Positions 10,460 through 22,810 of a stretch of DNA of 64,000 nucleotides are shown here, in pieces (position 1 is the stretch's first letter; each line of letters opens with the position of its first letter). The stretch comes from Carex sylvatica (lineage: Eukaryota; Streptophyta; Magnoliopsida; Poales; Cyperaceae): assembly GCA_964058845.1 (NCBI GenBank), contig CAXKVR010000121.1, positions 55,521 to 119,520 of the forward strand. Direction: 5' to 3'. Position numbers and translations under genes: made by a program. The notes beneath the pieces were generated by a model that was not told where the DNA came from, did not search any database, and saw nothing but the letters and a program-made list of their open reading frames with translations.

Positions 10460-11393
10460 CTAAAGTTGAGCAAGTTGCTGGACATTTATTGGATAGACGT
10501 CAGTCTGGTTCCTGGTGTAGGCTCTCTGAGCTAAGATCAAATTGACTGACTCAGTCGGGTGGAAAGCATCTCAGAACACATTGTCGGTGCTGTTGGGGCA
10601 CGGGTCCGAAAGCGGTAAACATGTGAACTGCCCCTGATTCTGCCCAATCCCACAGCAACCACGGTCCAGCACATTAAACCCTATAAAAATCAAGAAAACC
10701 CTCTTTGTATGTATTATTATTGATCCAAATTAACCTTAGCATTCTTTTTTTTTATCTTTTCTTCTGCGTTAATGTAAGAAAATTCAAGGTCGAATTTAAC
10801 GGTGATTGATGTACCATAAGTCGCAGGATTGTTTAGGATGTCTCCTACAGCAGCATATGTGTTGCCATAGACAAAAATGGCACCGGGGTGGTCGGTGTTT
10901 AGTTGTTGAACGAGCGATCTGAGCCCTTCATTGAAGAACCTTACCATCCCATTTACCTGGTCAACACATCGGTCTCGCAGAGCAGCACCTGAGGCCCTTT
11001 GGTTAGGTATGCAACCCAAGGGGCCCACCCAGCCAGCAAGAACTTCCTTAGGCATACACTGTACAATGCCTGTGACAAAATAATTATATCATGTGTACTT
11101 AAATTACTACTATTAAATTAAATGGTCAATTTTGGTCGGATGCTTACCAGTATCTGTCTGGTGTAGTGATTAAGCAACAGGTTGGCAAATTGCTCGGGTG
11201 TGTAGGTGTAGCCTGAATTGTAGAGAGAAGGCAAGAGATAGTTATTAATGTAGTCATTGCTTCCAAACACCATCACTGCAATTGATCTTGCTAGGAACTG
11301 GTCGTAGCTCCTGCCCGTGCCCAGCACTGCTCTTATGCTGTCAAGGTTGCTCTCGAAGTTTAGCACCTGTTGGTTCAGGCTGTACCCGTCACC
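10460..11393 (-). pseudogene. GDSL esterase/lipase pseudogene, 5' truncated
   Basis: GDSL/SGNH esterases are usually secreted plant hydrolases. Three exons are clear: 11393-11148 (GDGYSLNQQVLNFESNL, VFGSNDYINNYL, the block III region with the GxND motif), 11069-10815 (GPLGCIPNQRASG, FVYGNTYAAVGDILNNP) and 10680-10460 (RGCCGIGQNQGQFTCLPL, then DAFHPTESVNLILAQRAY, with the catalytic Asp/His block). Lesions: two bases appear missing at about 11027-11030, shifting the frame just before GPLGCIP, and the conserved FW of FWDAFHPT has become Phe-TGA at 10571-10573. The first exon(s), with signal peptide and GDS block I, are absent; a Copia LTR begins 150 bp upstream at 11543. Splice sites and phases remain good, so inactivation is fairly recent. 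Confidence 0.9.
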
Positions 11394-11542
11394 CTGTTAA
11401 TTATCATAAAAAGATATATACATACACAGACATCGGTTAATCGTTCGTCAGCAGGAATATATTTATATATTACACTAGGAACAAAGTTTCATCATAAAAA
11501 CAGTAATTATGTATTAAAATGTCTTATTAATTATTTTGAGTT

Positions 11543-11713
11543 TGTTGAGATATTTGTATCTTTATTGTTTGTTTTATTAGAATAGTTTTTGAGAGCCTAT
11601 CGATAAATAGGCCATTATGAAATAGTTTAGGGGTCATTTGTAAGAGTGCTTTGTAAGGCTCTATATAAGTCCAAATCATTAATCAATAAAGTAACTTTTG
11701 ACTGAAATTTTTA
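11543..11713 (+). repeat. Copia 5' LTR
   Basis: It starts TGTTGAGATAT and ends directly before the primer binding site. It includes a TATA-like CTATATAAG near 11661 and an AATAAAG signal near 11685, consistent with a short LTR promoter and polyadenylation site. The end is ...TTTTTA rather than the usual CA. Confidence 0.75.
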
Positions 11714-11726
11714 TGGTATCAGAGCC
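11714..11726 (+). promoter_or_regulatory. Retrotransposon primer binding site
   Basis: TGGTATCAGAGCC, the sequence complementary to the 3' end of initiator methionine tRNA, sits immediately downstream of the LTR, as in most plant Copia elements. Confidence 0.9.
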
Positions 11727-12082
11727 TAAACTCTAGCTGCCACTGTAGCACCGCGTTACTGTAGCAACCCTCGGCACTGTAGCAGCCGCCTCTCTCTCCA
11801 ACCGGTTTCTCTTCTTTTTTCTCTAGCCGCTTCCTTCTCTTCTCTAGGCCGGCCACCACCTAGGCTTGTTTGATTGAGGTCGGTCGGCGTGGGGGGCCTA
11901 TACCCCACGATACTCGAAGGAGGGTTGATCAGGTTTGGATCTCGATCTTTGATGAGTGGATAAATCAAGATCGGATCAAGAAAAGGAAGCGAGGGGGAGA
12001 TAAGTAAGATCTAGATCTTGAGGGTGCAAGATCGGGTCTAAGAAAGGGAGGAGGATCGAGACTTAGATTGGTGCTCGGTTCA

Positions 12083-13162
12083 ATGTCAGAGGAGGAGACT
12101 GAAAATACATTTGTGAAGGCTTGCGCGAAGCTGACCTCTGATGAGATGACTGTCATGGTGCGACGAGTGTTGGCTGTGTACCAAACTTTGATTGAGAGCA
12201 AGCCGAAGGTGCAGAAGGTTGAGCTGCCACCTATCGATATGAGACTCGAAGGACCAGCTACGTACTTGACTGAGGAGGAGAGCCGGAATATGCTACACGC
12301 TAGTGCAACAGGACTTCCAGAGGTGAAGTCAGCACTAGCGGTGTCCAACTCAGGTCACACAGGTAACACAGGGTTCAGAGGTGAGCCTCGACGGTGTTAC
12401 AGATGCGGTGAGATAGGTCACCTGAAACAGACTTGTCTTAAGTCACCTAAGAAGCGAGATGCAGGTGAGAGAGGGCAGTCTGGAGGCCGTGGTTATGACC
12501 AGGGTGGTAGAAGAGGTGAAAGAGGAGACTACCGGGAAAATCTGATGGTAGTAGAGGGCGAGAGTGAAGAGGTACTGAAGAGGAAGCAGAAAGCAGCAGG
12601 TAATGGGAAGAGTGTGGCAAATGATGCATCTACCTCATCTTCACCCAGGGGTAACTTTGCGTGTTTTGCTCAATCAGCCACAGGTATTTGTGATACACTT
12701 GCTCTTGCCTCCATACCCACCACTAGATCGCCAGATTGGATAGTCGACTCTGGTGCAACTTGCCATGTGACTGGTGCTGCTGGAGAGTTTTTTACCTATA
12801 CTCACCTAACAGTCTCAGATAGCATTCAGACAGCCGATGGTACGGTCCAGCCCGTGGTTGGTAAGGGTACCGTGAGATGTACCGATTCAGTGACTCTGAC
12901 CAATGTGTTGCATGCTCCTTCATTTCCGGTAAACCTGGTGTCCATTAGTACTATTATTAATGAGCAAAAATACATTGTGACCTTTGATATTCCGAGGATG
13001 GTCTTTCAGGAGAACGAAACAGGTCGGATACTTGGGACTGGTACATGGCGTGATGGGTTGTGGTACATGGATAGAAAAATAATAGACACAGCACTAGCAT
13101 CTGTGGTCGATAGAGTGGGTGGAGGAGGATCTGGGGTGAGTGTGGGTGAGTGTGGAGGATGA
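12083..13162 (+). pseudogene. Copia gag-protease open frame (degenerate element)
   Basis: The first ATG of the open frame is at 12083. Features: a CX2CX4HX4C zinc knuckle (CYRCGEIGHLKQTC) around residue 110, a Gly/Arg-rich stretch after it, and the aspartic protease motif WIVDSGATCHVTG around residue 220, followed by LHAPSFPVNLVSI typical of the protease-to-integrase region. The N-terminal gag domain is much shorter than usual, suggesting a deletion between 11730 and 12080. The frame ends at 13162 because of a frameshift. Confidence 0.85.
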
Positions 13163-13405
13163 GTTGCTTCTGATTCATCAGCGGATGGGGCATTCTTCCT
13201 TCAGCCTGCTGGAACGTTTGTATCCATCAAAGTATGAGAAAGCTGACAAATAAAAACTTGTGTGTGATGGATGTGAGTTTGGAAAGTATACAAAGAGTTT
13301 GTATGTAAGCTCAGAAAGTATGAGTTCTCATGCCTTTGTGTAGTCGCAATTTTTTGGAGAAGAATCCAAATATTTCCTCTTCCCAAGAACAATCAGTGAA
13401 GAAGT
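13155..13405 (+). pseudogene. Copia integrase N-terminal (GAG-pre-integrase) remnant
   Basis: After the frameshift near 13150 the coding continues in another frame: LLLIHQRMGHSSFSLLERL, then an in-frame TAA near 13249, then LVCDGCEFGKYTKSLY. These are the H-H-C-C residues of the integrase zinc-binding region. Similarity to Copia ends about 13350-13405; the catalytic core is absent. Confidence 0.8.
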
Positions 13406-14205
13406 AATTAATTTTAAAAAAACCACAAAAGAATAGTAGTATACCTTTGTACAGTAGACAGCTAGAGCCTTTGCTGGTAATCAAACCTCACGTTTAATAA
13501 ACAAAACAACAAAAAATTTAGTTTGCATGTCTCAACTGTTGGAGTAAAGTTGCACGAAACAGTAAACCCAAAATCGAGTACAACATAGAGATAACCATGA
13601 GACAGTAACTCGTCAGATATACAGCCAAGAAAAATCGATGTACAAAACTAAATTTGCATTAAATCTACTAAGCCTGCAATTTTAATTCTATATTTGGTGC
13701 TAATCAACCTCGTCTTATTGTTGATACTTTTCAATCGAACTAAGAATTTATAACCAAACTAACATAGGAATAAGCAAATGAAAGAAAAATCTGAAGGAAG
13801 CTCAACTAAAGAAGATAGTATCTGACATTCACAAATGGAGCGATGGGGGAGCGAGTACGCGCTCGAGATCCCAAGAATAGGGGAGGTCGGCCATCTTCAA
13901 ATTGCGGAGGAGGCAAATGAGAGAGAGGTGGCAACAAAGAGGGAGAGGAGAAATGGAAACACGTAGCAAGGGGAAAACAGGTGGCAAGCGTGGAAGGAGG
14001 AGAAGATGACAACTTACACAACTTTGGACGAATTTGAAGTCTTTTATTTTTTTGGATTGGAGCGAATTTGAAGTCGAAATCCGAGTAAAATGAGATGACA
14101 TCAGCTGACATAACAAATCTGAAACCACTCATCTTCCATCTGACGGTAAACAGAAGGGGTGCTACTGTTCACGCTGAGTACCAACTCATTCAAAATTTAT
14201 TTATT
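13406..14205. other. No supported gene; GA-rich patch
   Basis: Apart from a purine-rich stretch around 13840-14010 that produces overlapping Ser/Pro/Leu-rich open frames on the minus strand, nothing recognisable is present. Confidence 0.4.
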
Positions 14206-14206
14206 A

Positions 14207-14245
14207 CTAGTCAAGTGTCCGTGCATTGCAACAAGGATCGAAACA
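14207..14245 (-). mobile_element. Helitron-like 3' terminus (minus strand)
   Basis: On the minus strand a short imperfect hairpin (TCCTTG ... CACGGA around TTGCAATG) is followed about 10 nt later by CTAG and then T, the end signature of plant Helitrons. The element body would extend to higher coordinates. The 5' TC end was not identified, so this is a candidate terminus only. Confidence 0.4.
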
Positions 14246-16470
14246 TTATTTTGATTATTTTTTTAAATATAAATATGATTAATTTAAAAATTGATTGCAT
14301 AATTATATAGTAGTTAATAATAAAAGTAAATAAGAATATTAGTATTTCATTCTAAAAATATATAATCCACCATGACATTGAAACTATGCGCCAATTAATA
14401 CTCTATTTAATCAATGAATGTAACAAGTTTTCAGCATGTTTTAATATTTATACTCTATATAATCAATCACGGGTTCAAGTTTTCAGACAAATAATGACCA
14501 AAATTGGCCCTTTATTATCATGGATGATGCCAATGTTGATCATGCCATTGAGCTTGCCTGCCCTTTTTGCCCTTATCTCAGATCAAAATGGCAGAAATTG
14601 AACGAAAAATACAAAATCCGCGAGTATTGGACCAGTATCTGATCGGTCCCGACCGATACCGATACGTATGGCCGATCTAGATCGGTATCGGCTGATATTT
14701 CCTTCTATGCTTTTTAGAGAAAAGGAAAATAAGCTTACTTTATTTTGGAAAACTCTTTAGAATTTTCAATATAAAACCCAATGCAGCCAGGAGTTAACTA
14801 ATAAATAGCACAACTTAGAGAATCATGTCGCATCTTAGGATGGTATTGCTTAAATTATTAGTTTCAAGTCTAAACTATTTTAAACCCAAAATGGGACCAA
14901 AGTTAATTTTCATCTGGGTGGAACCATGACATTTCGGATGAGACATCTCTGAACAAATGTATGTTTTTCTGATAATTTCACATTACTTAGTCACATAAGG
15001 TCATTATCATACATATTAAAAAAAAAAATTAAAACTTTTGGTAGGCCTTGTATAGAAGTGTTAGTTTACAATTTAAAAAATGAGTAGAGTAGAGACCATA
15101 GAATTTATATGAAAATATGCAGTAATAGATTTTATAAATCTCACCACGACAGTAGAGAGGAGTAGAGACTAGCAACAACGAAGGATTTCCTACTTTTTAT
15201 TGGTCCTACTAAAATCGATGTCGAGAGAGCATTTAGATTAGTTTTACAATGAACTAAATAAATAGTATAGACAATAAATGGAAATCAATATTGATAGATT
15301 AAAATTCACAGATATAATATTAACAGGAAATGCAGAGACTATAGGGGGTTTCAAGATCTGGCCATTTTTTAGTTCCCCTTCTAGTTGCCAATTGAACCAA
15401 TTTCCAGCAAATTAACACACCTTGTTCTTTTTGTGTGTGTGTGTGTTGTTTGAAGTTATGCATTGGAGAGCTAAATCCTTTGTACCATATTGACTTTTCC
15501 TTGCTAGTAAAATTGCACACATTTCACAATTACATTCCTTCATTAATATAAATGTAGTCAACATTAATTGCTATTTTGCAATAAAGTAAAAAAAAAGGGA
15601 TTTAACCACACAATCAGGCTTTAGAATAATTACATTGTACAGTACAAAAAAAAGCATTTGAATCAGATTTGCAATGAACTAAGGAAACAGTATAGACAAA
15701 AATATAAATGTAAATCAAGATCGATAGATAAAGAGATAATTGGGATTTGAGATATTTAAATAAAAATATAAAAATATTTTATTGATCGTAAAAAAGTTTC
15801 AACATGAAACCAATTACAAAACTTAATGATATCAACTTAGTTGCATTTGAAAAACGGAAACAACCACAAAAACAGGCATAAAAGAAAAATAAAAATTGAC
15901 AAAGTGTTTAAAGTGTAAAAATTGCAAAATTCCTTGTCAGTGAGTAGAGATGCACTGTTTTGAAATTCCACACCGTTCTTGTAAGAATATAACGTATCTT
16001 GCACTGCTGCTCCTAACTTCACATAACTCCCGTCTTCCATTGTTGTACCGGTCTTTGTATCATTAACCGACTCTTGTACCTGTATCCCTGATCTCGTACT
16101 AGCATCCCCCATCTCCATTATTTTCGATTGCTAATTTCCAGAAATCTCCACTGTTTTCGTGCCAGTATCCCAACTGTCGTACCAGCCCACTCTTCTCTGG
16201 GAATTTCCACTGTCTTCCCTGTGTTTGTTCAATTTGGGGCACCACTAATTGCTATTAAAAACAGAAAATAATCGCAATTAAAAGTAAATAAAAAAATTTA
16301 GAGAAATTTGACACGCGGGATGATAACGGAGTTCAGCAAAACAAAGGCCAAAGTCTCTGGGACTTCGCAACCTTTTTTAGGTGCGTCTTTCTATTATCCA
16401 ATACGAAATGATTACAACTTGTGAACCGTTGAGCCCTTACAATTCAAGCGGAAAGTCAATCAGCCAACTA
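14246..16470. other. AT-rich DNA, no supported gene
   Basis: A short run of GATCGGT/CCGATAC motifs occurs at 14640-14700 and a (TG)7 microsatellite near 15430. An open frame at 16118-15837 (-) with a hydrophobic C-terminus has no family resemblance. Confidence 0.35.
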
Positions 16471-16479
16471 AGAACGAGA

Positions 16480-16830
16480 TCAAAACGTAACTTTTGACAA
16501 ACGTTACAACGTTTGATTTTGAATTCTGATACAGCTGTGCTTAAAGCTCTGACACTATTGAAACGTTACAACGGTTGTAAAATATTGTAACGTTTCAATT
16601 AAAATCTAGACAACAGTTCTGACATTCTATAAAACATTACAACTGTTGTAAAACATTGTAACGTTTCATATTGATTTGCACAGTTATATTACAGCTGTTC
16701 TGACAAAATAAAACTTTATAACGTTTTATTTTGTTTTCTGAGCTTGATCAATTATTTCTTCAGCGTTTCAGACATGTCTTAAAACGTTATAACGTTTTAC
16801 AAATGTTACTAACATTTTATCCCTATTTAG
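16480..16830. repeat. Degenerate repeat with AACGTTACAACGTT palindromes
   Basis: Units of roughly 75-95 bp carry ACGTTACAACGTT, TTGTAAAATATTGTAACGTTT and TAAAACGTTATAACGTTTT variants. Both strands of the motif are represented, so each unit can fold. It is non-coding. Confidence 0.55.
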
Positions 16831-18899
16831 ACAGCCTCAGGCTTACTTTACCAAGCTTCTAATTTTACAATTTGAATGTTTGATAAATGTCTTCATGATT
16901 TCTTCAGTCCAAGTATTCCATTATGCAATTCCATTTGACTTGAACCTACATATATTTCAAAACAAAAAAAATCGTAAAATTCAATAATTGTATGTTTTTG
17001 CAAATTAGTCAAATAGACGAAAAAGATTATTACTGCAACCAACAAAATCTACAGTCTTCTAAAACGATAACTATCATCAATTTACCATTTTGGAAAACAA
17101 AATATCTACGAAATCCTTCAAAATACAAATTCTATCAAAATGCCCTCAGTCTAAGTCTTCTTGAAAAAAAAGGAATACATCAAGGAATAATTAGGTGCAC
17201 TTTGGTAATTAAAGGGCAAGTTTTTCACAGAATTCATTGCGATACTATATTTAATTAGTCTCATCCTACAATTAATTCAGCCCCTCTAAATAAGGGAAAT
17301 TATCACAACTATGCCCTTAATCTTAATAATATTTCTATTTGGTCCTTGTTATTAGAAAATCAGTACCACCATTCACAAGCACACTGGTACTGATTTGGTA
17401 TCCGTACCAGTACCATATTACTACAAAAATTCAGCAACTATCGACAGAGGTCAAATAAGCAAGGAAACCCACTGGTCAAGTAAGTACAGAAAAATATACC
17501 ATCTGCTTGTCAGAATCCATAGAAGGTAATGGACCAGTAGTCACACCAAATTCCTACCAAAATAAATTGAAAAGAGAAAGAAGAAAAATGAATAGAAAAG
17601 AAAAATAATCTTTCTCATGTATGAGTTGTAGAATAACCTTGTACTAGGATATGTAAATCCCATGTAGCCGGATATGTACCAAGTCACAACCAGAATTTGT
17701 AGTATTGCTGCAAATAAATGAGAAAATGCAAATACATTTCTGCAAATATTGCTGCAAATACATGAGAAAATGCAGAAAATGAGAAGATCAATAGAACCAA
17801 AATCACAACCAGAATACATGAGAATACGTGAACCAAATTCACATAACAAGTACCAACAAAAGACGAGCACATACATACTAACAAAAGAGGGGAACATACC
17901 ATACCACCAAAAGACATCAAAATCCAAAAACTAAATCCCTAACATAACCATTACTCTTAATTATAATATAAAATTGTTCCTTCAGCTATTATCCTGAATA
18001 ATATAACTATATGAACCAAAAATAATTACCTATGAGATGATTGCTGCGTTGGATCCCGTAAATTGTTTCCATGGGTGACACCATGGGATAAAGAGGGAAA
18101 TTACATATGCTTTGACAAAGAGGAAGGATAGTGGTATCTTTGTGAAAAACAATTTGAAAATCTCAGTCCACTACTTTACATTTAGCAAAAGTAATATACT
18201 TTTCATATGCCGGTTCGACTTTGAAATCCTTCAGACAAATCAAATGGCCAACTTGAACTCGATTTTCTACATACGATTTCATGTCATCCGGAACTTTGGC
18301 CAACATTTTTGCTCTCTAGAAGAACCAAATGTTAAAAGATGCTACACGGCTATCGAGACAATAACAGCATGTAGGAAATAGTATAACTAAATATGACAAA
18401 TTGAAAGAATAATGCGATTCTTACATCATTATCTAGGACTAAGTAAAGTATGTTATTACGGTGAGTCTTCCAGATGAAATGCACTCGCACGGCATTCATA
18501 TCCCACCAGAAGTAATTTAGACACTCAAATTGAGCAAATTTTTCTATCGTAAGAAAACCCATTATGCTTGACTGCCATAAAGAAACTCTTATTTATATGA
18601 AAAAGGTCATCACTTTATGTTTATTTACAGATCTGTTGAGTGTATCTATACTCTTTGATGAAAAGGTCATCACTTAAAACAGTAAAACACAAGGCAGAGA
18701 GATCAATATGCAAAGAAAAATTTCAAACAATTGTGAGAAAATAGATATCTTCTATGCGAAAAAACAGTAAATCCAATCCGAGAGCTATCAACTCACGGTG
18801 TTCTCATAAACCCTTTTTTAAACAGAGTTGAGCATGAAATAGACAGAAATAGAAGAGTTGTACGATATGTCATATGAATTGACTAAAAGGACCCTTGAA

Positions 18900-19035
18900 T
18901 CAGAGATATGGAGAACTATATGAATAGTGAGAAATAGATATATAAGTGATAGTAAGAAATAGATATATAAGTGATAGACGACAATTGAGTTCCAGAACAA
19001 ATGAATAGCGAGAAATAGATATATAAGTGATAGTA
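18900..19035. repeat. Short direct repeats with AAATAGATATATAAGTGATA
   Basis: The block AAATAGATATATAAGTGATA occurs three times (about 18932, 18957 and 19013), separated by unequal spacers. Confidence 0.65.
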
Positions 19036-19599
19036 TGCGAAGGATGTTGCAAATTGCCAATAGGTATGAAGTTTGATGACTGAAACTGGCCCTGATCACT
19101 GCTTTGACAAAAGCCAAAGTAACTGTTCCTTAATACAAAGAGATATAATGATTGAGAATAAATGTGGTTGTTCTAAGGAAGTGTATGGAGATGATTTCAA
19201 GAATTAAAGATAATTAAGCCAACAATAGATGATAACAAACATAAAAGCTCCCAAGAAGACTTATTTCAAAAGCATTAATTGTCCTATTCTGATAAATGCA
19301 TAGTTCAATAGAAGTATGCCAAACAAAAATAAAAAAAGCATACCAGATTAGGAGTTGACAAATCAGATGGTACGCCTTATCTGCAAGTTTCAAATTCACC
19401 TAGTCTTAGTAAGTTCCAAAAAAAAAAAAAAAAATCAGTTTCATCAGACATAATTTTTCCTTTTAGATTACCAAAATTGTAAGGTTCTAAATGTAAATTT
19501 TGATATATGACAATTTTGAAGTTCCAGTTTTGAACCTTGGTTTGCGTTTCAAATGTTGCATATAGATTTTCTTGAGAATGCAGCCCTGAATAATACAAA

Positions 19600-19905
19600 G
19601 CATCATTTTTGTAAAGGCTATTTTGAAAATATAAACAAAGCATCATTTTTGTAAAGCATCATTTTCTTAAGAGACAGGCTGTTTTGAAAATATAAACAAA
19701 GCATCATTTTTGTAAAGCATCATTTTCTTAAGAGGCATAGAGGCTGTTTTGAAAATATAAACAAAGCATCATTTTTGTAAAGCATCATTTTCTTAAGAGA
19801 CATAGAGGCTGTTTCGAAAATATAAACAAAGCATCATTTTTGTAAAGCATCATTTTCTTAAGAGACAGAGGCTGTTTTGAAAATATAAACAAAGCATTAA
19901 TTTTG
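19600..19905. repeat. Tandem repeat, 61-66-bp unit, about 4.5 copies
   Basis: Each unit contains AAAATATAAACAAAGCATCA, a second copy of AAAGCATCATTTT, CTTAAGAG and GGCTGTTTTG. Units start near 19624, 19685, 19749, 19815 and 19878 and differ by small indels in AGAGACATAGAGGC. The array is non-coding. Confidence 0.85.
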
Positions 19906-21760
19906 TAAGCATATCAAGACTAATCTTAATTAAAGCATTTTAATTGTTTCATGCCATATCTAGCATTCATGGTACCATTCAATATTAAATTCAAAATAAA
20001 GTTTGCCAAGTAAAAATATCCATGCGTTAATTTATGCATTTAATATTTTTCAAAAACTCAACTTGATTACAAATAGTTTAAAAATGTATTTCAATAACCT
20101 TTGTTTAAAATATAATACTTTGTCAAATATTTTCTGTCAACTCATTTTTCAGAAACAGATTATAATATGTTTTTCAATAATTTTACAAATTTGTATAATT
20201 ACCTACATTCTACCAATTTCATTTTATGTGACTTAAAATATGATATGACCTTACTTTGTCTATAATCAGAAAAGGCACTGATTTGATTGAAAGGACTTAG
20301 CAGTGGCTCCTAATTAATCCACTTCAAGCACCGATTTGCCGAGGAAATCTCTTACTCTGACAATCTGGAGAAGGTATAATTTTTTAATTATAAAAAATAA
20401 TTAAAAATAACATAAATAATAGATGAATTGCATTGGTTCGGATACATTGTATTTTGAATTTTTGGGACGATTCAATTGACCATTGTATATGGATCTATAT
20501 GCATAGCACAGTTCAGTCTGTACTATGCATATTACCGTACTATAAATCTATACCAGCAGAGTGCATGATAAGTACCATGCTACTGAGGTGAACTACCAAG
20601 TCAGTATACAAGCAAATTCAGAGATGGTAAACAGGCAAAATCTACGGAACTGCTTTCAGTCTTACAAGAAATACATGCATGCTGGTAGAGTACTAATATA
20701 GTTAGCAAAGGGAAGTAATTAGTAATTAGTCTATAAAATCAATCAATCATCAATCAAATCAAAATATGAACCATATTAAAGCAGGCACAGTAATTAGTAA
20801 TGCAAGTATTATCAGTGAAGACAGAACTTGCGAGTAAAACCAAAAAAGGGACAGTAATTATTAACACTGATTAACACTGATTCCAATAATAACTAAAACA
20901 TTATACCCAAACTATCCCTCCTTACTGTTTTTTCACATGAAGAAACCAAATAGAAATAGTTGGATATCATGTAAACAATCTGACTTGATTGTTTGTATCC
21001 ATGTAAAGCCTTAAACATCCACCTAAAATTAAATTAGTGATATAGCCAAGGTGAACATCTCACAACCATTTAAATTTGGTACCTTTTGGTTGAAACCAAT
21101 AATAGCACTGAATACAAGAACCATTCATGATAGTACATAAAAGTTGTTTAAAGAAATCTAACCCATTTTTTTTCTAGCTTCCTTTCAATAAACAGTATTG
21201 GATCCTCCTCTAACCAGCACTGGAAACAAAAAAAAAAATACAAATTAACATTACTCAAAATAAATTTAGAGTAAAAACATTGCTTCGAATAGTAGATGGG
21301 ATAATTTAGAGTATAAATATTGCTACAAATATAAGGGTTATATAACAATTATAGACTGAAACTAACAAGAGAAAATTAATCTAAAACAATCATTATTTAC
21401 ATCTTAAAACCATTGGTGAAAAAGACTTATTCATTGTTGTAACGACTGTATAGTACAAATAAGGGAATGGGGATAATTTGATAAATTTAATTATTGATAA
21501 AAATATAAATGACTATTATACCCATGCCTTCAAAAATAAATAACAAAAGGAAAACTCTTTATTAATATATATACAGCTGTTACTCATTTATCTATGCAAA
21601 AATAGGTCCCAGAAAATAGCATTGAACTATCTCAATTAGAGTCAATAATAAATATGGTACACAAAAATTAGGGTTTAATTTGGGGAGAAAATCATTTATC
21701 CAACCAAAATATGAAAATGATTCCCAACAGAGATGAGAGGAAAAGAACAAAAGGAAACTA
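19906..21760. other. AT-rich DNA, no supported gene
   Basis: No intact gene is visible. A short open stretch at about 21225-21175 (-) with an acceptor-like TTTCCAG may be another exon fragment, but it is too short to judge. Confidence 0.35.
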
Positions 21761-21762
21761 AC

Positions 21763-21833
21763 GGAGTACAGGAGAGGCAATATCTCAGACAATGATTCTG
21801 TCAGGCCACGTAAGAGCTCCCTTCTTCTATCCC
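21763..21833 (-). pseudogene. Single captured exon of HASTY (exportin-5 homolog)
   Basis: HASTY is the plant exportin-5 homolog acting in miRNA biogenesis and transport. The segment encodes DRRRELLRGLTESLSEILP followed by LLYS, matching the conserved N-terminal third of HASTY (the family has GDRRR-LLRGLT-SL-EILPLLY). It is bounded by a GTGACAG acceptor and a GTTAGT donor, so it is a genomic exon with intron edges. The next expected exon (LLERHFGA...) and all others were looked for and not found nearby, so this is a gene fragment. It lies between two Helitron-like termini, which would fit capture by a Helitron. Confidence 0.72.
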
Positions 21834-22810
21834 CTGTCACACAAAATGATGGAAATTGTCAGGAAAACAGTAGGGTAAAGCTGGTCAACCACAGTTTCCA
21901 ATCTTAAAAAACATTGGCATTTACATATTCCTTGTCTGTTATATTACATTCAGATCTGAAGCAATCACTCGGCCAAATTATTTACATATGCATCTCTCTC
22001 TCTGATTTCATAATACAAATTCATTTACCAGTAATCAGTAGGGGGGGTATGAACCACACCAGCAGGCTTGAGTGAAGAGGGCAATTGTACAAATGCAAAT
22101 TGCAAATAAAAAATCAGGTCTGCAATTTGAGATTAACGAATTTGATTGATATATATAGATAGAAGAGTCAGTTGAATTTGAACTTGCAATGGCGGGACAA
22201 TTACCTATCAAATCCATTGAGAGATCGAAGAACCGATGTCCTCCCAATTTGAATTTGCCCGGAATCTTTCTTCTTTTCAATTTGAATTTGCGCGGAGAGG
22301 AACTTCTTTTCAGGGGAGAGATCGAAGAACCAGCGAACATATTTTGTTCGTTTCAAAGGGGAGATCGAAGAACCAGGAAAATCGAAGAACCAGGAAAATT
22401 AAGGTTCAGGGTTAGGCGATATTTTTCTCTTCTGTGGCGTTGTCGGAAAGGAGAAGGGACGCGTGGGGAAGAGAAATGAGAAAATACGTGGAAAAAGGAG
22501 AAAATGCGTGAAAAATAAGGAGAGGGAGGGAAATTGAGTGATACAATTTTTGTGTGTCATTGTATATAGCATGGATATAACTTACTAAATTTAGATTTTT
22601 ACATGCTTGACAATATGAGATAAGTGTATAAAATTACAATTATTTATTAAAGACTGAAATTGAGATCTATTTTGATGAGTAGCTGAGATTTATGGAATCA
22701 ACAGCTCAGATTTTCTCTGAACAAATAGATGGTTGGGTTCCAAAAAAATTTACATGCTATTAGTAGTGAGGATGAGGATAAATACCAGTAAATAAATCCA
22801 CTAACTCATT

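Larger units (their letters stand above)
11543..13405 (+). mobile_element. Ty1-Copia retrotransposon, 5' half only
   Basis: In order: 5' LTR, tRNA-Met-type primer binding site, gag with zinc knuckle, protease, and the beginning of integrase. Reverse transcriptase, RNase H and the 3' LTR are absent; the homology stops near 13400. Its insertion lies 150 bp upstream of the remaining GDSL pseudogene exons, so it may mark the event that removed that gene's 5' end. Confidence 0.85.

Noticed and set aside
12447..12629. Minus-strand frames across the Copia gag region.
   Set aside because: They are shadows of the gag-protease frame on the plus strand, which carries the zinc knuckle and DSGA motif.
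13806..14132. Two overlapping Ser/Pro/Leu-rich minus-strand open frames.
   Set aside because: They arise from a GA-rich stretch on the plus strand; two frames open at once point to composition rather than coding.
15837..16118. A 93-codon minus-strand frame with a C-terminal hydrophobic stretch.
   Set aside because: No recognisable domain, no splice context, and the hydrophobic end is AT-rich low-complexity. Kept only as a note.
17541..17927. A 128-codon minus-strand open frame with many aromatic and hydrophobic residues, resembling a membrane protein.
   Set aside because: It is produced by repeated GCAAATACAT/GAGAAAATGCA motifs and AT-rich sequence; the overlapping frames are equally open and no family is recognisable.
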